DNA of 64,000 nucleotides from Paraburkholderia sp. HP33-1 (lineage in GTDB: Bacteria; Pseudomonadota; Gammaproteobacteria; Burkholderiales; Burkholderiaceae). The notes under the pieces are model-generated. The model was not told the DNA's origin and ran no database searches. It was given only the letters and a program-made list of their open reading frames with translations. Position numbers and translations under genes: made by a program. The stretch is taken from NCBI RefSeq assembly GCF_021390595.1, contig NZ_JAJEJR010000002.1, positions 1 to 64,000 on the forward strand, written 5' to 3'. Of the stretch, positions 33,659 through 41,330 are shown one piece after another (the first letter of the stretch is position 1; each line of letters begins with the position of its first letter).

Positions 33659-33749
33659 CAATGCCGCTCCTGTTTCAAAGTCAGCATAATCGCGGACAAC
33701 GGATTTTCAAACCATCGGGTAGCCGACAATCAGCGACGATCGCGCACGA

Positions 33750-34466
33750 ATGCCTTCCATGACAGAGCGTTTTTCATCGAATGAGCTGGCCGCGCTGCTC
33801 GCACGCAGCGCGTGGTTTCGCGCTGCTCCGGCCGATCTGCGGATGCAGTTGCTCGACGCGGGGCGCGTCGAATGTCTCGCGGCCGGGCAGCGGCTTTTCA
33901 CGCGAGGCGATGCCGACGACGGTCTCTACTGTGTGCTCGACGGTCTCGTCAGAATCGGCGCGGCGAGTTCGACGGGCAAGGAAGTATTGCTCGCGGTGAT
34001 CGAGCCGGTGAACTGGTTCGGTGAGATCACGCTGTTCGACAATCGTTCGCGAACCCACGACGCCTATGCCGAACGCGATTGCGCGCTGTTTCATGTGCCG
34101 CGCGCGGCGCTCGCCGCGTTGCTCGAGCGCACGCCGGCTTACTGGCATGCGTTCGGTCTGCTGCTCACGCACAAGCTGCGTCTCGCGTTCGAGGCGATCG
34201 AGGAAGCCGCGCTCCTGCCCGCCGCGCCGCGTGTCGCGCGGCGCCTGTTACTGATGGCGGGCGGCTATGGCGAACCCGGCGCATTGCGAAGCGTGCTGAA
34301 GGTGCCGCAGGAAGATCTCGCGATGATGCTCGCGTTGTCGCGGCAGACGATCAACCAGGTGCTCAAGCACTTCGAGATCCAGGGCGCGTTGAAGCTGCGC
34401 TATGCGGAGATCGAAATCGTCGATGCGGACAAGCTGCGTGAAGAGGCGCTGGCCGAGCGCGATTAG
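33750..34466 (+). CDS. Crp/Fnr-family transcriptional regulator
   Basis: This 238-residue regulator has an N-terminal cyclic-nucleotide-binding fold (about 20-135; 'RLFTRGDADDGLYCVLDGLVRIG' and 'VNWFGEITLFDNRSRTHDAYA') and a C-terminal winged helix ('KVPQEDLAMMLALSRQTINQVLKHFEIQG'). The ligand pocket 'FGEITLFDNRSRTHDA' is like the cAMP-binding family, but the Arg-Thr pair of true Crp is replaced by 'SRTH'. No Fnr cysteine cluster is present at the N-terminus. It ends overlapping the 3' end of the next convergent gene by 4 bp. The targets are unknown. Confidence 0.9.
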   Translation: MPSMTERFSSNELAALLARSAWFRAAPADLRMQLLDAGRVECLAAGQRLFTRGDADDGLYCVLDGLVRIGAASSTGKEVLLAVIEPVNWFGEITLFDNRSRTHDAYAERDCALFHVPRAALAALLERTPAYWHAFGLLLTHKLRLAFEAIEEAALLPAAPRVARRLLLMAGGYGEPGALRSVLKVPQEDLAMMLALSRQTINQVLKHFEIQGALKLRYAEIEIVDADKLREEALAERD

Positions 34467-34780
34467 TGCGCGCTTGCGTGGCTGATGCGGCGCTTCAACG
34501 GGCCGATCGTCCCGACGGGTAACGTCGCGAGCAACGTATGCAACGTAAAGTCGAGATCTTCGCGCGCGATGTCGAGCTGTACGCGAACTTCTTCGCGCAC
34601 GGCTTGCGTGTTGACGACATAGACGCCGAGCGGCGAACGAAGCAGTGCGCGCAGCTGGGCGTGCGGCAGCGTCACGAGCAGAAGCGCGCGCGCTGACGGA
34701 AACGGAATGACGTTGTTGCGTTGAACCTGTCTGCTGGCCGGTTGCGGCGAAAGCTTGTCGAGCGATTGCGTGAGAGCCAT
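34463..34780 (-). CDS. Hypothetical protein
   Basis: This 105-residue protein starts at ATG 34778-34780. It contains 'RNNVIPFPSARALLLVTLPHAQLRAL' and 'LGVYVVNTQAVREEVRVQLDIAREDLDFTLHTLLATLP'. It has no signal peptide or membrane helix, looks alpha-helical in its second half and ends with a basic patch. Its stop codon overlaps that of the Crp/Fnr gene on the other strand. I do not recognise it; the even amino-acid use suggests that it is real. Confidence 0.6.
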   Translation of the reverse strand: MALTQSLDKLSPQPASRQVQRNNVIPFPSARALLLVTLPHAQLRALLRSPLGVYVVNTQAVREEVRVQLDIAREDLDFTLHTLLATLPVGTIGPLKRRISHASAH

Positions 34781-34910
34781 GTGATGTGGCGTTGCTGTGA
34801 CGCGATGGTGAATTGGAACGATTCCAGAGTAAACGCCCGCGAGTAAAGACGGTGCAAAAATTCGCGTACATGTCGGCAAAAAGATACGCCAGGGAAGTAC
34901 TTGCCGCGCA

Positions 34911-34938
34911 GAAAAAAAGGCGAGTCACAAGACTCGCC
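34911..34938 (-). terminator. Terminator for the leftward AKTQ-rich protein gene
   Basis: GGCGAGTC (34919-34926) pairs with GACTCGCC (34931-34938), loop ACAA. On the minus strand the stem is followed by a run of seven T (34912-34918), so it ends transcripts coming from 35023-35406. Confidence 0.88.
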
Positions 34939-35022
34939 CTCCCGAACGGCACAACCCGGCTTCGATCAACTTCTATTTGAATAGCACCTGCAGGGCCGGT
35001 CAGCGCCGGAACCGATCACGTG

Positions 35023-35406
35023 TTATTGCGTTTTGGTCGTGTCGGTTTGTGCGCCGTCGGCTTTAGCCGGGGTCGTGCTGGCCTCTTTCGCGCTCTCCGT
35101 TTTAGACTTCGCGGCGCTCGTTTCGACGGCGTTTTTGCTGGCGGACTTGTGGGTCTTCTTCGTATGGGCGGAGATCTTCTTCACGTGCTTCTGCTTGGTG
35201 GCTTCGGCAGGCGCTTTCGTGGTCGCGCTGTCCTTCGTCGCGCCAGCTTGTACCGCGGTGTTCGCCTTCAGATTCGCTTGGCCGGCGGCCGGCATCTGCG
35301 TGGCTTGCGCGGGTTGTGCAGGTTGTGCGGCAGTCGGTGCGGCCGTTTGGGCAAATGCGGTCGACACGAGCAGAGCGGAAGCAACAGCGGCGAAAAGCGT
35401 CTTCAT
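35023..35406 (-). CDS. Exported low-complexity Ala/Lys/Thr/Gln-rich protein
   Basis: This 127-residue protein has a signal peptide ('MKTLFAAVASALLVSTAFAQ') and a mature part made almost only of A, T, K, S and Q. It has an early 'PAQPAQATQ' section and a lysine/histidine-rich middle ('KQKHVKKISAHTKKTHKSASK'). It resembles small exported stress or nucleoid-like proteins of Burkholderia, but no fold can be assigned. Its basic middle could bind polyanions. It has its own leftward terminator. The overlapping hydrophobic reading frame on the other strand is a shadow. Confidence 0.78.
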   Translation of the reverse strand: MKTLFAAVASALLVSTAFAQTAAPTAAQPAQPAQATQMPAAGQANLKANTAVQAGATKDSATTKAPAEATKQKHVKKISAHTKKTHKSASKNAVETSAAKSKTESAKEASTTPAKADGAQTDTTKTQ

Positions 35407-35554
35407 GGTGTGACTCCTTGTTGAATCGGTGGATTCGTTTGTCGCGGCTGAATTATTTCAGCGCTGCCGGTTTAACGTGAGGCGGAATACAGAAGTTGAC
35501 GCTGCGCTGGTGACAAAACGTAACTAGTGCGTCAGCGCGGATACATGTCGGAAC

Positions 35555-37549
35555 TCAAAATGCAAAGCCCCGGATGGGCGCCACGCTCAATGACGGCTCG
35601 ACCGCGGTCTTCCCAAGAATTTGCGCTAAAGCTTCGGGCGAGACCGGCCGGCTAAACAGGAACCCTTGAGCGACCGTGCATCCGTGGCGGACCAGAAACT
35701 CGCGCTGGACATCGAGCTCTACGCCTTCGGCGACGACATCGAAGCTCAGCGTTTCAGCAATCGCGATGATGGCCAGCGAGAGCGCTTCGAGTTCCGTGTC
35801 TCTGCCGATTTCGCAGACGAACGCGCGATCGATCTTGATGCGGTCGACGCTAAAGCGTTTCAGATAGCTCAGGCTCGAATAACCCGTGCCGAAATCGTCG
35901 ATAGCGATCGATACACCAAGCTCGCGCAGTTCGCGAAAAGCCCGTTGCGCTTCTTCCGCGTTGCGCATCAACGTGCCCTCGGTGACTTCGAGTTCCAGCA
36001 GTTCGGCGGGCCAATCGGCATCATGAAGCGCTGAGCGCACTACGCCTGGAAGGTCCGCGCGCTCGAGTTGAAGTGGCGAAACGTTGACCGATATGCGCAC
36101 CGGGGGAAGGCCTGAGCGTACCCATGCGCTCGCCTGCAGGCACGCCTGCCGCAATACCCACGTGCCGATGTTCTGGATCAGACCGGTTTCTTCTGCAAGC
36201 GGAATGAATACGGCCGGCGAGACCTCACCGAGTTCCTCGTCGTGCCACCGTAACAGTGCCTCGGCACCGACGATGCGTCCGGTTTGCATGTCGACCTGCG
36301 GCTGATACGCCAGATACAACTCATTGGCTTTCGCCGCGCGCCGCAGTCGCGTCGTGAGCCGCAACTTCTCGGCTGCGGCGCGGCTCAGTTCCGGTTCGTA
36401 GTACTGGTATCCGTTTCGCCCGCGCGATTTGGCCACGTACAACGCCGCATCCGCGTTTCGCGTCAGCAGATCCGGCTTGGCTCCATCTTGTGGAAACGTG
36501 CTGACACCGATGCTTGCTTCAAGGTAAAGCTCGTGCTCGCCGATGCTATACGGCTCGCTCATCTCGTGAATGAGCCTGTCGAGCATCTCGGTGAGTTCCC
36601 TCGCGTCGGCCCGTTCGGCGACGATAACGAATTCGTCGCCCCCGTAGCGCGCGACGAAATCCGTTGCGTGCATCAGACGCTGAAGCCTGCGCGCCACGGC
36701 CTTTAGCAGCAGATCGCCAATGCGGTGTCCAAGCGAGTCGTTGACGTCCTTGAAGCGATCGAGATCCAGGAAGAGGACAGACACGTTCTGGCCGGTAGCT
36801 GCTGCGCGTACTAGCGATTCTGAAAGACGTTCGTCGAGCAGCACCCGGTTCGGCAGATCAGTCAAGGCATCGTATCTGGCTTGATGCTCCAGACTTCTGA
36901 GCGAGCGACGAAGATGCGCTCCAATCCGCCCATTCCAGTGAATCAGCGAAAGCAGCAGCAAGGCCGATGCGACGCCGCAGCTCAGCAGCATGCGCGTGAA
37001 CCACTTGGCATCGAGCGAGGATTTGCTGACGACTGATGCGACCTTGGCGTCGGCCGCAAGTCGTACGTCGATGACTCGCTCGAGAACGCTATAGAAATAC
37101 GCGTCGATTTCCTCGAGTCGGGGGTCGCCCACTGCCACGCTGCCGGGTTGTTCGTCAATCCTGCGCGCAAGCCCAAAGCTCAGCTCGCTAAGTCTGCCGA
37201 TCATGTCGTCCAGGTCCGACAGTCGTGAGACACATTCCTGATTCTCGCTGCAACTTTCGCGTGCATCCCGCGTCAATGCGAGCAGCTCCAGCATCGGAAA
37301 GCGATAGCCGGCGCGTTTGTAGAATGGCACCGTTGCTATCGAGGTGTAGAGAGTCGCATGCTCGTCGAGCATGACTTGCTGAACCTGATCGAGGTCGTGA
37401 CGCAGGCGCCCGGAAGCCTGGATCGTTCGAAGCGAACTGTCCTGCTCGCTGCTCTGGCGGATTGCGAGGAAGGTACTCGTCGCTATCACGGCGAGAATGG
37501 CCATCACGGCTATGACCGTACCGGCTTTGCGCGTTGCTTCCTGTCCCAA
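35555..37549 (-). CDS. Membrane-bound GGDEF-EAL protein
   Basis: This 664-residue protein has two membrane helices (about 11-30 and 185-206) enclosing a periplasmic sensor segment of about 155 residues. A GGDEF domain follows (motif 'ARYGGDEF' intact) and then an EAL domain ('EALLRW', 'DDFGTGYSSLSYLKR', 'VAEGVE'). The EAL signature residues look intact, so it could break down c-di-GMP. The start is a TTG at 37547-37549. It is the last gene of the Sia-like operon, 11 bp after the cyclase gene. A synthase and a possible phosphodiesterase would thus be made together. Confidence 0.92.
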   Translation of the reverse strand: MGQEATRKAGTVIAVMAILAVIATSTFLAIRQSSEQDSSLRTIQASGRLRHDLDQVQQVMLDEHATLYTSIATVPFYKRAGYRFPMLELLALTRDARESCSENQECVSRLSDLDDMIGRLSELSFGLARRIDEQPGSVAVGDPRLEEIDAYFYSVLERVIDVRLAADAKVASVVSKSSLDAKWFTRMLLSCGVASALLLLSLIHWNGRIGAHLRRSLRSLEHQARYDALTDLPNRVLLDERLSESLVRAAATGQNVSVLFLDLDRFKDVNDSLGHRIGDLLLKAVARRLQRLMHATDFVARYGGDEFVIVAERADARELTEMLDRLIHEMSEPYSIGEHELYLEASIGVSTFPQDGAKPDLLTRNADAALYVAKSRGRNGYQYYEPELSRAAAEKLRLTTRLRRAAKANELYLAYQPQVDMQTGRIVGAEALLRWHDEELGEVSPAVFIPLAEETGLIQNIGTWVLRQACLQASAWVRSGLPPVRISVNVSPLQLERADLPGVVRSALHDADWPAELLELEVTEGTLMRNAEEAQRAFRELRELGVSIAIDDFGTGYSSLSYLKRFSVDRIKIDRAFVCEIGRDTELEALSLAIIAIAETLSFDVVAEGVELDVQREFLVRHGCTVAQGFLFSRPVSPEALAQILGKTAVEPSLSVAPIRGFAF

Positions 37550-37560
37550 GGGTCGTCCGC

Positions 37561-38286
37561 CTATCGATCGGCAAATTCCACGCGGTTGCGCCCGCCTCGC
37601 TTGGCGCGGTAAAGAGCCGCATCGGCGAGGCCATATGCGGTGTCGAAGCCGGTTCCGATTTCGTTGATGCTGGCTCCAAAGCTGGCCGTGATGCGGCGAT
37701 CGACCGGCGCAACGACCAGCGAGTCGCTGATCGCCTCGCGCATACGCTCGGCGAGAAGGGCGCCACTGGCCGGATCATGACCGGGCAGCAGCACGGTGAA
37801 CTCCTCGCCACCCACTCGTCCGATGAAGCCTTGTTCGCCCACGATTCTCCGCAGGCAATCGACGACACCCAGAATGACCGCGTCTCCAGTGGGGTGGCCG
37901 TAGTCGTCGTTGATCCGTTTGAACTCGTCGATGTCCAGGATGATCATGACCGCGCTGCTCGTGCGCAAGACTTTTGTGGTCCGCTCGATCACTGCACTAC
38001 GGTTCAGTACGCCGGTCAACGCGTCGTGCGATGCGCGATACGCCAGCTGCTGGGCCAGCGCCTGCATCTCGCGTTCGGCGCGGTCGCTACGGCCGATCAG
38101 CCGCCGTGTTTCGCGCATCAGGCGCTGGAAGTGCTCGATCAGTTCGCCCAACGACTCGCGATACTCCTGAGCATCGGCATCGATGATCGAATGCATGGCG
38201 CGAGCTTTGTCCAGCGCCGAGCTTTCGTTCTGGAAGAGATCGGGCGCGCCCCCCGGGGACACGTCACGGGAAGATGTCGAGCGCAC
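37561..38286 (-). CDS. GGDEF diguanylate cyclase, SiaD-like
   Basis: This 241-residue soluble cyclase has an N-terminal helical segment (about 25-85, likely coiled coil, 'YRESLGELIEHFQRLMRETRRLI') and a GGDEF domain ('LDIDEFKRINDDYGH', 'FIGRVGGEEF'). The I-site RxxD is not evident before GGEEF. In Pseudomonas the SiaD cyclase needs unphosphorylated SiaC as an activator, bound through its helical stalk. The same gene order (phosphatase, kinase, DUF1987, cyclase) is found here. The start is a GTG at 38284-38286, 1 bp after siaC, with AGGGA upstream. Confidence 0.85.
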   Translation of the reverse strand: MRSTSSRDVSPGGAPDLFQNESSALDKARAMHSIIDADAQEYRESLGELIEHFQRLMRETRRLIGRSDRAEREMQALAQQLAYRASHDALTGVLNRSAVIERTTKVLRTSSAVMIILDIDEFKRINDDYGHPTGDAVILGVVDCLRRIVGEQGFIGRVGGEEFTVLLPGHDPASGALLAERMREAISDSLVVAPVDRRITASFGASINEIGTGFDTAYGLADAALYRAKRGGRNRVEFADR

Positions 38287-38287
38287 C

Positions 38288-38683
38288 TTATCGTCCCTGC
38301 TGCGTGATGGGACGATCGGTGAACTCGATCGCGCGGAAGTCGGCTTTCAGCTCTTCGCCGAATTCGGCAATGGTTTCGTCTTCCTCGTCGCGATACCAGT
38401 TCATCAACACGCGGCTTCCGGATTGCGCCGCCTGATCCAGTGCGTCGAAGATGCTGAACAGCATCTTGGTGCTCGAGCTATTGAAATACGTCAGCGCGAC
38501 GTCGATGGTGATCTCGGCCCCAGCGTTATCGGCGAGGTATCTGCGCATCTGCTCGATGATCGGTGCGTAAAAGGCGGCTGCGTTTTCAGGGTAAGACTCA
38601 CCCTTGATCAACAACGCGTGCTGGTCGAAGCGAAAATCGACTTCAGGCGACGTGGTCGTCGCGGGGATGTATAGGTTTTCCAT
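38288..38683 (-). CDS. SiaC-like DUF1987 protein
   Basis: This 131-residue protein begins 'MENLYIPATTTSPEVDF' and contains 'LLIKGESYPENAAAFYAPI', the DUF1987/SiaC signature. The anti-sigma-antagonist-like strand 'IDVALTYFNSSSTKMLFSIFD' (about 61-80) contains the regulatory phosphosite. From memory, Pseudomonas SiaC has Thr68 in 'LYLNTSS'; here the aligned residue is Ser69 in 'TYFNSSS', with Thr72 nearby. Unphosphorylated SiaC switches on SiaD. ATG 38681-38683 is chosen from the family N-terminus, with AGGAAGG upstream. It is the third gene of the operon. Confidence 0.85.
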   Translation of the reverse strand: MENLYIPATTTSPEVDFRFDQHALLIKGESYPENAAAFYAPIIEQMRRYLADNAGAEITIDVALTYFNSSSTKMLFSIFDALDQAAQSGSRVLMNWYRDEEDETIAEFGEELKADFRAIEFTDRPITQQGR

Positions 38684-38702
38684 AGTTCGTGCGCCTTCCT
38701 GC

Positions 38703-39266
38703 TCAGATGATGGCCATGAGGCAAAACAGCGTGGTTTCGGGTTCGTCGGCACGCGGATGAAAAGCGAATTCAAGTGGCGCGCTCGCATCGCGCGCCATCG
38801 TCAGGAAGCCGAGGCCGGCGCCTTTGCTGTCTTTCGGAGCGTCGGCGCGCAATGTCACCTTGTACGCCTGTTTGATTTCTTCGAGAGACATGTTGCGCAG
38901 GGGCTCCAGCTTGCTGCGCAGACCTTCGACCTCGGCAGTTGCGATGGGATTCACGCACAACATCATGTGATGCTCGCCGTGCCTCGAGATGCATACCGCG
39001 CCCTCGCGTATCGCGCCTGCCGCTTCGCCGCCGGGCTCCAAAGCATTTGCCGAGTAGTGAACGATGTTCTGCGACAGCTCGATAAAGGATGAGAAAAGCT
39101 TTCGGCGGGTAGGACCGCTCACGCCCGCGACCTCCAGCTGCAGCTTCACGACCTCGCCCATGGATGCGACGATGTTATGGGAGAAGTAGCCCTTGTGATA
39201 GAAGAGCACGTTGCGTCGCTGCGCGAGTTCGAAAAAGGCGCTGTCTTGTTCGAGTAGTTGGGACAT
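38703..39266 (-). CDS. SiaB-like kinase (DUF6272)
   Basis: This 187-residue protein resembles SiaB, a GHKL-like kinase that phosphorylates SiaC. 'NVLFYHKGYFSHNIVASMGEVVK' and 'KLFSSFIELSQNIVHYSANAL' (the N-box with Glu and Asn, about residues 58-78) are family features, and 'KGAGLGFLTMARDA' is a glycine-rich lid. It lacks the full HATPase motifs of sensor kinases, as SiaB does. It lies 12 bp after the phosphatase gene and 19 bp before siaC. Confidence 0.82.
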   Translation of the reverse strand: MSQLLEQDSAFFELAQRRNVLFYHKGYFSHNIVASMGEVVKLQLEVAGVSGPTRRKLFSSFIELSQNIVHYSANALEPGGEAAGAIREGAVCISRHGEHHMMLCVNPIATAEVEGLRSKLEPLRNMSLEEIKQAYKVTLRADAPKDSKGAGLGFLTMARDASAPLEFAFHPRADEPETTLFCLMAII

Positions 39267-39278
39267 TCTGGGAGTTCA

Positions 39279-40511
39279 CTAAATGCGGGCACAGAAAAGC
39301 GTGACGTCGTCACGGCGTGATTGATTGCCTTGCCATTGCGCAAGCGCGAGCCGGACGCGCTCGCAGATCGTCGCCGGGGTTCCGGCGCGGTGTTCGACGA
39401 TCAGCTCGAGCGCACGGCGCCGGCCGAAAGAAATGTTGCGCGGGCCGCCGATCTGATCGGCGAGCCCATCGGTGTAGATAAAGAGCAGGCTACCCGCCGT
39501 GACCGGAATCGAGCGCAGGTTCCATGCATAGTCGGCGCGGCTGTCCACATAGCCGACACCCATCCGGTCGGCTCCGATGGTTTCGAACTGTGCGGCGTCG
39601 GGCGACAGGATGTGCATTGCGATCCTCGCGCCGGCAAAGTGCAACACGCTCTCGCTGGCATCGAACCAGAAGAGTGCTGTATCCAGACCATCGTTGGATT
39701 GGGTACCTTCGCCGGCACCGTTCACTTGTCCCAACAGGCCCTTGACGTTTCGATTGACGGCCGCGAGGAGAGCGGCCGGGTCGCGCGGACCGATCTGTTC
39801 GAGCGCCTTCGACAGTGACGCCGAAGCAAGCAAGGTCATGAAGGCGCCGGGAACGCCATGCCCGGTGCAATCGGCGACGGCGCCAAACCAGCCGCTCGGA
39901 AACGCCGCGAAATGATAGAAATCGCCGCCGACGACGTCGCGAGGTTCCCAGACCATCGCCGCGTCGCGCAGCTTCATCGACAACGTCTCGCTGGAAGCAC
40001 GCAACATGGCGCGCTGTATCACGCTGGCGTACTCGATGCTCTGCATGATCTGGCGGTTCTTCTCCGCCTGCATTTCCGCCACCGCGCTGATGAGCTGAAG
40101 ACCGCTGCCCAGGCCCGAGAAGCGTCCCTCACGTGTCACGATGAAACCATCGACCAGCGCCTTTTCTCCCGCCTCGACAGTCCTGAACGTCAGCGCTTCG
40201 ATGCTCACGTCGGCATCGACGATGAGCGGCTCCTTGTCCATGAACGCGATGCAGCTTTTCTTGTCGTAAAGCTCTCGATGAAAAGGCCTGCTCATTTGCG
40301 ACATGAAAATATCGCGGTTGATCAGGCCGATGGGACGGTGATCATCGATGACAGCGAGACTCTGCATGTCGCGGCGCGCTGTAAAGATCTCCATGACCAC
40401 CGAGTTGGGATCCTCAACGTCTACCGATGGAACCTCCTGGCACAAATCTCCGGCAGTGCGTGGATTCCCCTGTGCCGAAGAACGGTGAAACCTCGAGAAC
40501 GCTGGATGCAT
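39279..40511 (-). CDS. CBS-PP2C (SpoIIE-type) phosphatase in SiaA position
   Basis: This 410-residue cytosolic protein has two CBS-like motifs (about 18-135; 'AGDLCQEVPSVDVEDPNSVVMEIF' region and 'DADVSIEALTFRTVEAG'), a helical linker ('AVAEMQAEKNRQIMQSIEYASVIQRAML') and a PP2C/SpoIIE phosphatase (about 190-410). Metal ligands are in 'RDVVGGDFYHF', 'VADCTGHGVPGAFMT', 'FIYTDGLADQIGG' and 'RRDDVTLF'. Pseudomonas SiaA, the phosphatase for SiaC, is instead a membrane protein with a periplasmic sensor and HAMP. CBS pairs bind adenosine nucleotides, so this version may sense an internal signal. It is the first gene of the operon. Confidence 0.85.
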   Translation of the reverse strand: MHPAFSRFHRSSAQGNPRTAGDLCQEVPSVDVEDPNSVVMEIFTARRDMQSLAVIDDHRPIGLINRDIFMSQMSRPFHRELYDKKSCIAFMDKEPLIVDADVSIEALTFRTVEAGEKALVDGFIVTREGRFSGLGSGLQLISAVAEMQAEKNRQIMQSIEYASVIQRAMLRASSETLSMKLRDAAMVWEPRDVVGGDFYHFAAFPSGWFGAVADCTGHGVPGAFMTLLASASLSKALEQIGPRDPAALLAAVNRNVKGLLGQVNGAGEGTQSNDGLDTALFWFDASESVLHFAGARIAMHILSPDAAQFETIGADRMGVGYVDSRADYAWNLRSIPVTAGSLLFIYTDGLADQIGGPRNISFGRRRALELIVEHRAGTPATICERVRLALAQWQGNQSRRDDVTLFCARI

Positions 40512-41330
40512 GGCGACGCCAGTCGATGTATGAAGAAACCTCGCACGCTAAGGTTTCTCCATGAACATTATGTGACAGAGGGAGGGCGATCCGCTCTATT
40601 GGCGTGGGATTGGAAAACAGGCGGTCACGCAAAGGTTTGCGTGACCAATTTGAGGAAAAACGGGGATTCGCCAGGTTGCGCAAATGCAACGCCGGCGAGC
40701 CCGATTATTGGAACGGATTCTGCACGACCCCCGGTTCGGCATCCGGCTCGTTCTTCAATTTCGACGGCAAATCCGCTTGTTGGTCCAATCGCGATGAACC
40801 ATCGAAGAATGGAGCGCATGCCGCCGAGTCGCGCGCCTTTGATCCGCGCGCCGCCGCGATTTGCCGCATTGACGGCGCAGGCAAGCTCCGCCACGGGACC
40901 GTGGCAGTCGCCTATGAGATGAATGGGAACGCGCACATTTCGGATGGTCATCGGTTGCGAAAGTTGAGCAATCCAATCTATTTTTCTTATCGCCTTGACA
41001 TGCAGCGGCAACCGCAGCATCGCTCGGTCCGCCTCGGCGATTCGTCGGAAAAATCAATCTACACCATTGATTTTTATATCTTTTGTAAATGAATGGTGAG
41101 GCTCGTGTCCGATCCGCAATTTGACGAGGCACATGAAAAGTTTCGGATAGCTGATGGTTAGTTATGCCGTGTCAACGGTGCTGCTCCTTCTTTCTCGCAG
41201 GCTTGCCGCCTATATTGGAACGCGCGCATCGAGGTCGATTGCGATGCGTTTTTCGCGGTCCCACTTCCTGCGGCGATGACAGTGTCCGCCCGCATCCAAT
41301 CGACGACAACGACAACGACAGGAGACAAAG
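40512..41330. other. Gap between Sia-like operon and tannase gene
   Basis: This 819-bp region holds the 108-bp copy of a small-gene 3' end (40672-40779), a decayed stretch upstream of it up to about 40850, and an AT-rich area (40970-41110) that could carry the tannase promoter. No intact gene is supported. Confidence 0.5.
40672..40779 (-). pseudogene. Degenerate 3' fragment of the 86-residue gene at 43322-43582
   Basis: This 108-bp segment aligns without gaps to 43289-43396, about 90 of 108 bases identical by hand count. On the minus strand it reads 'LPSKLKNEPDAEPGVVQNPF' then Q and stop, against 'LPVKVKDEPNEKPGVVRNPF' then Q and stop in the intact gene. The similarity fades upstream into stop codons and frameshifts. 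The alignment also covers about 25 bp beyond the stop codon. It is a remnant of a second copy. Confidence 0.82.
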
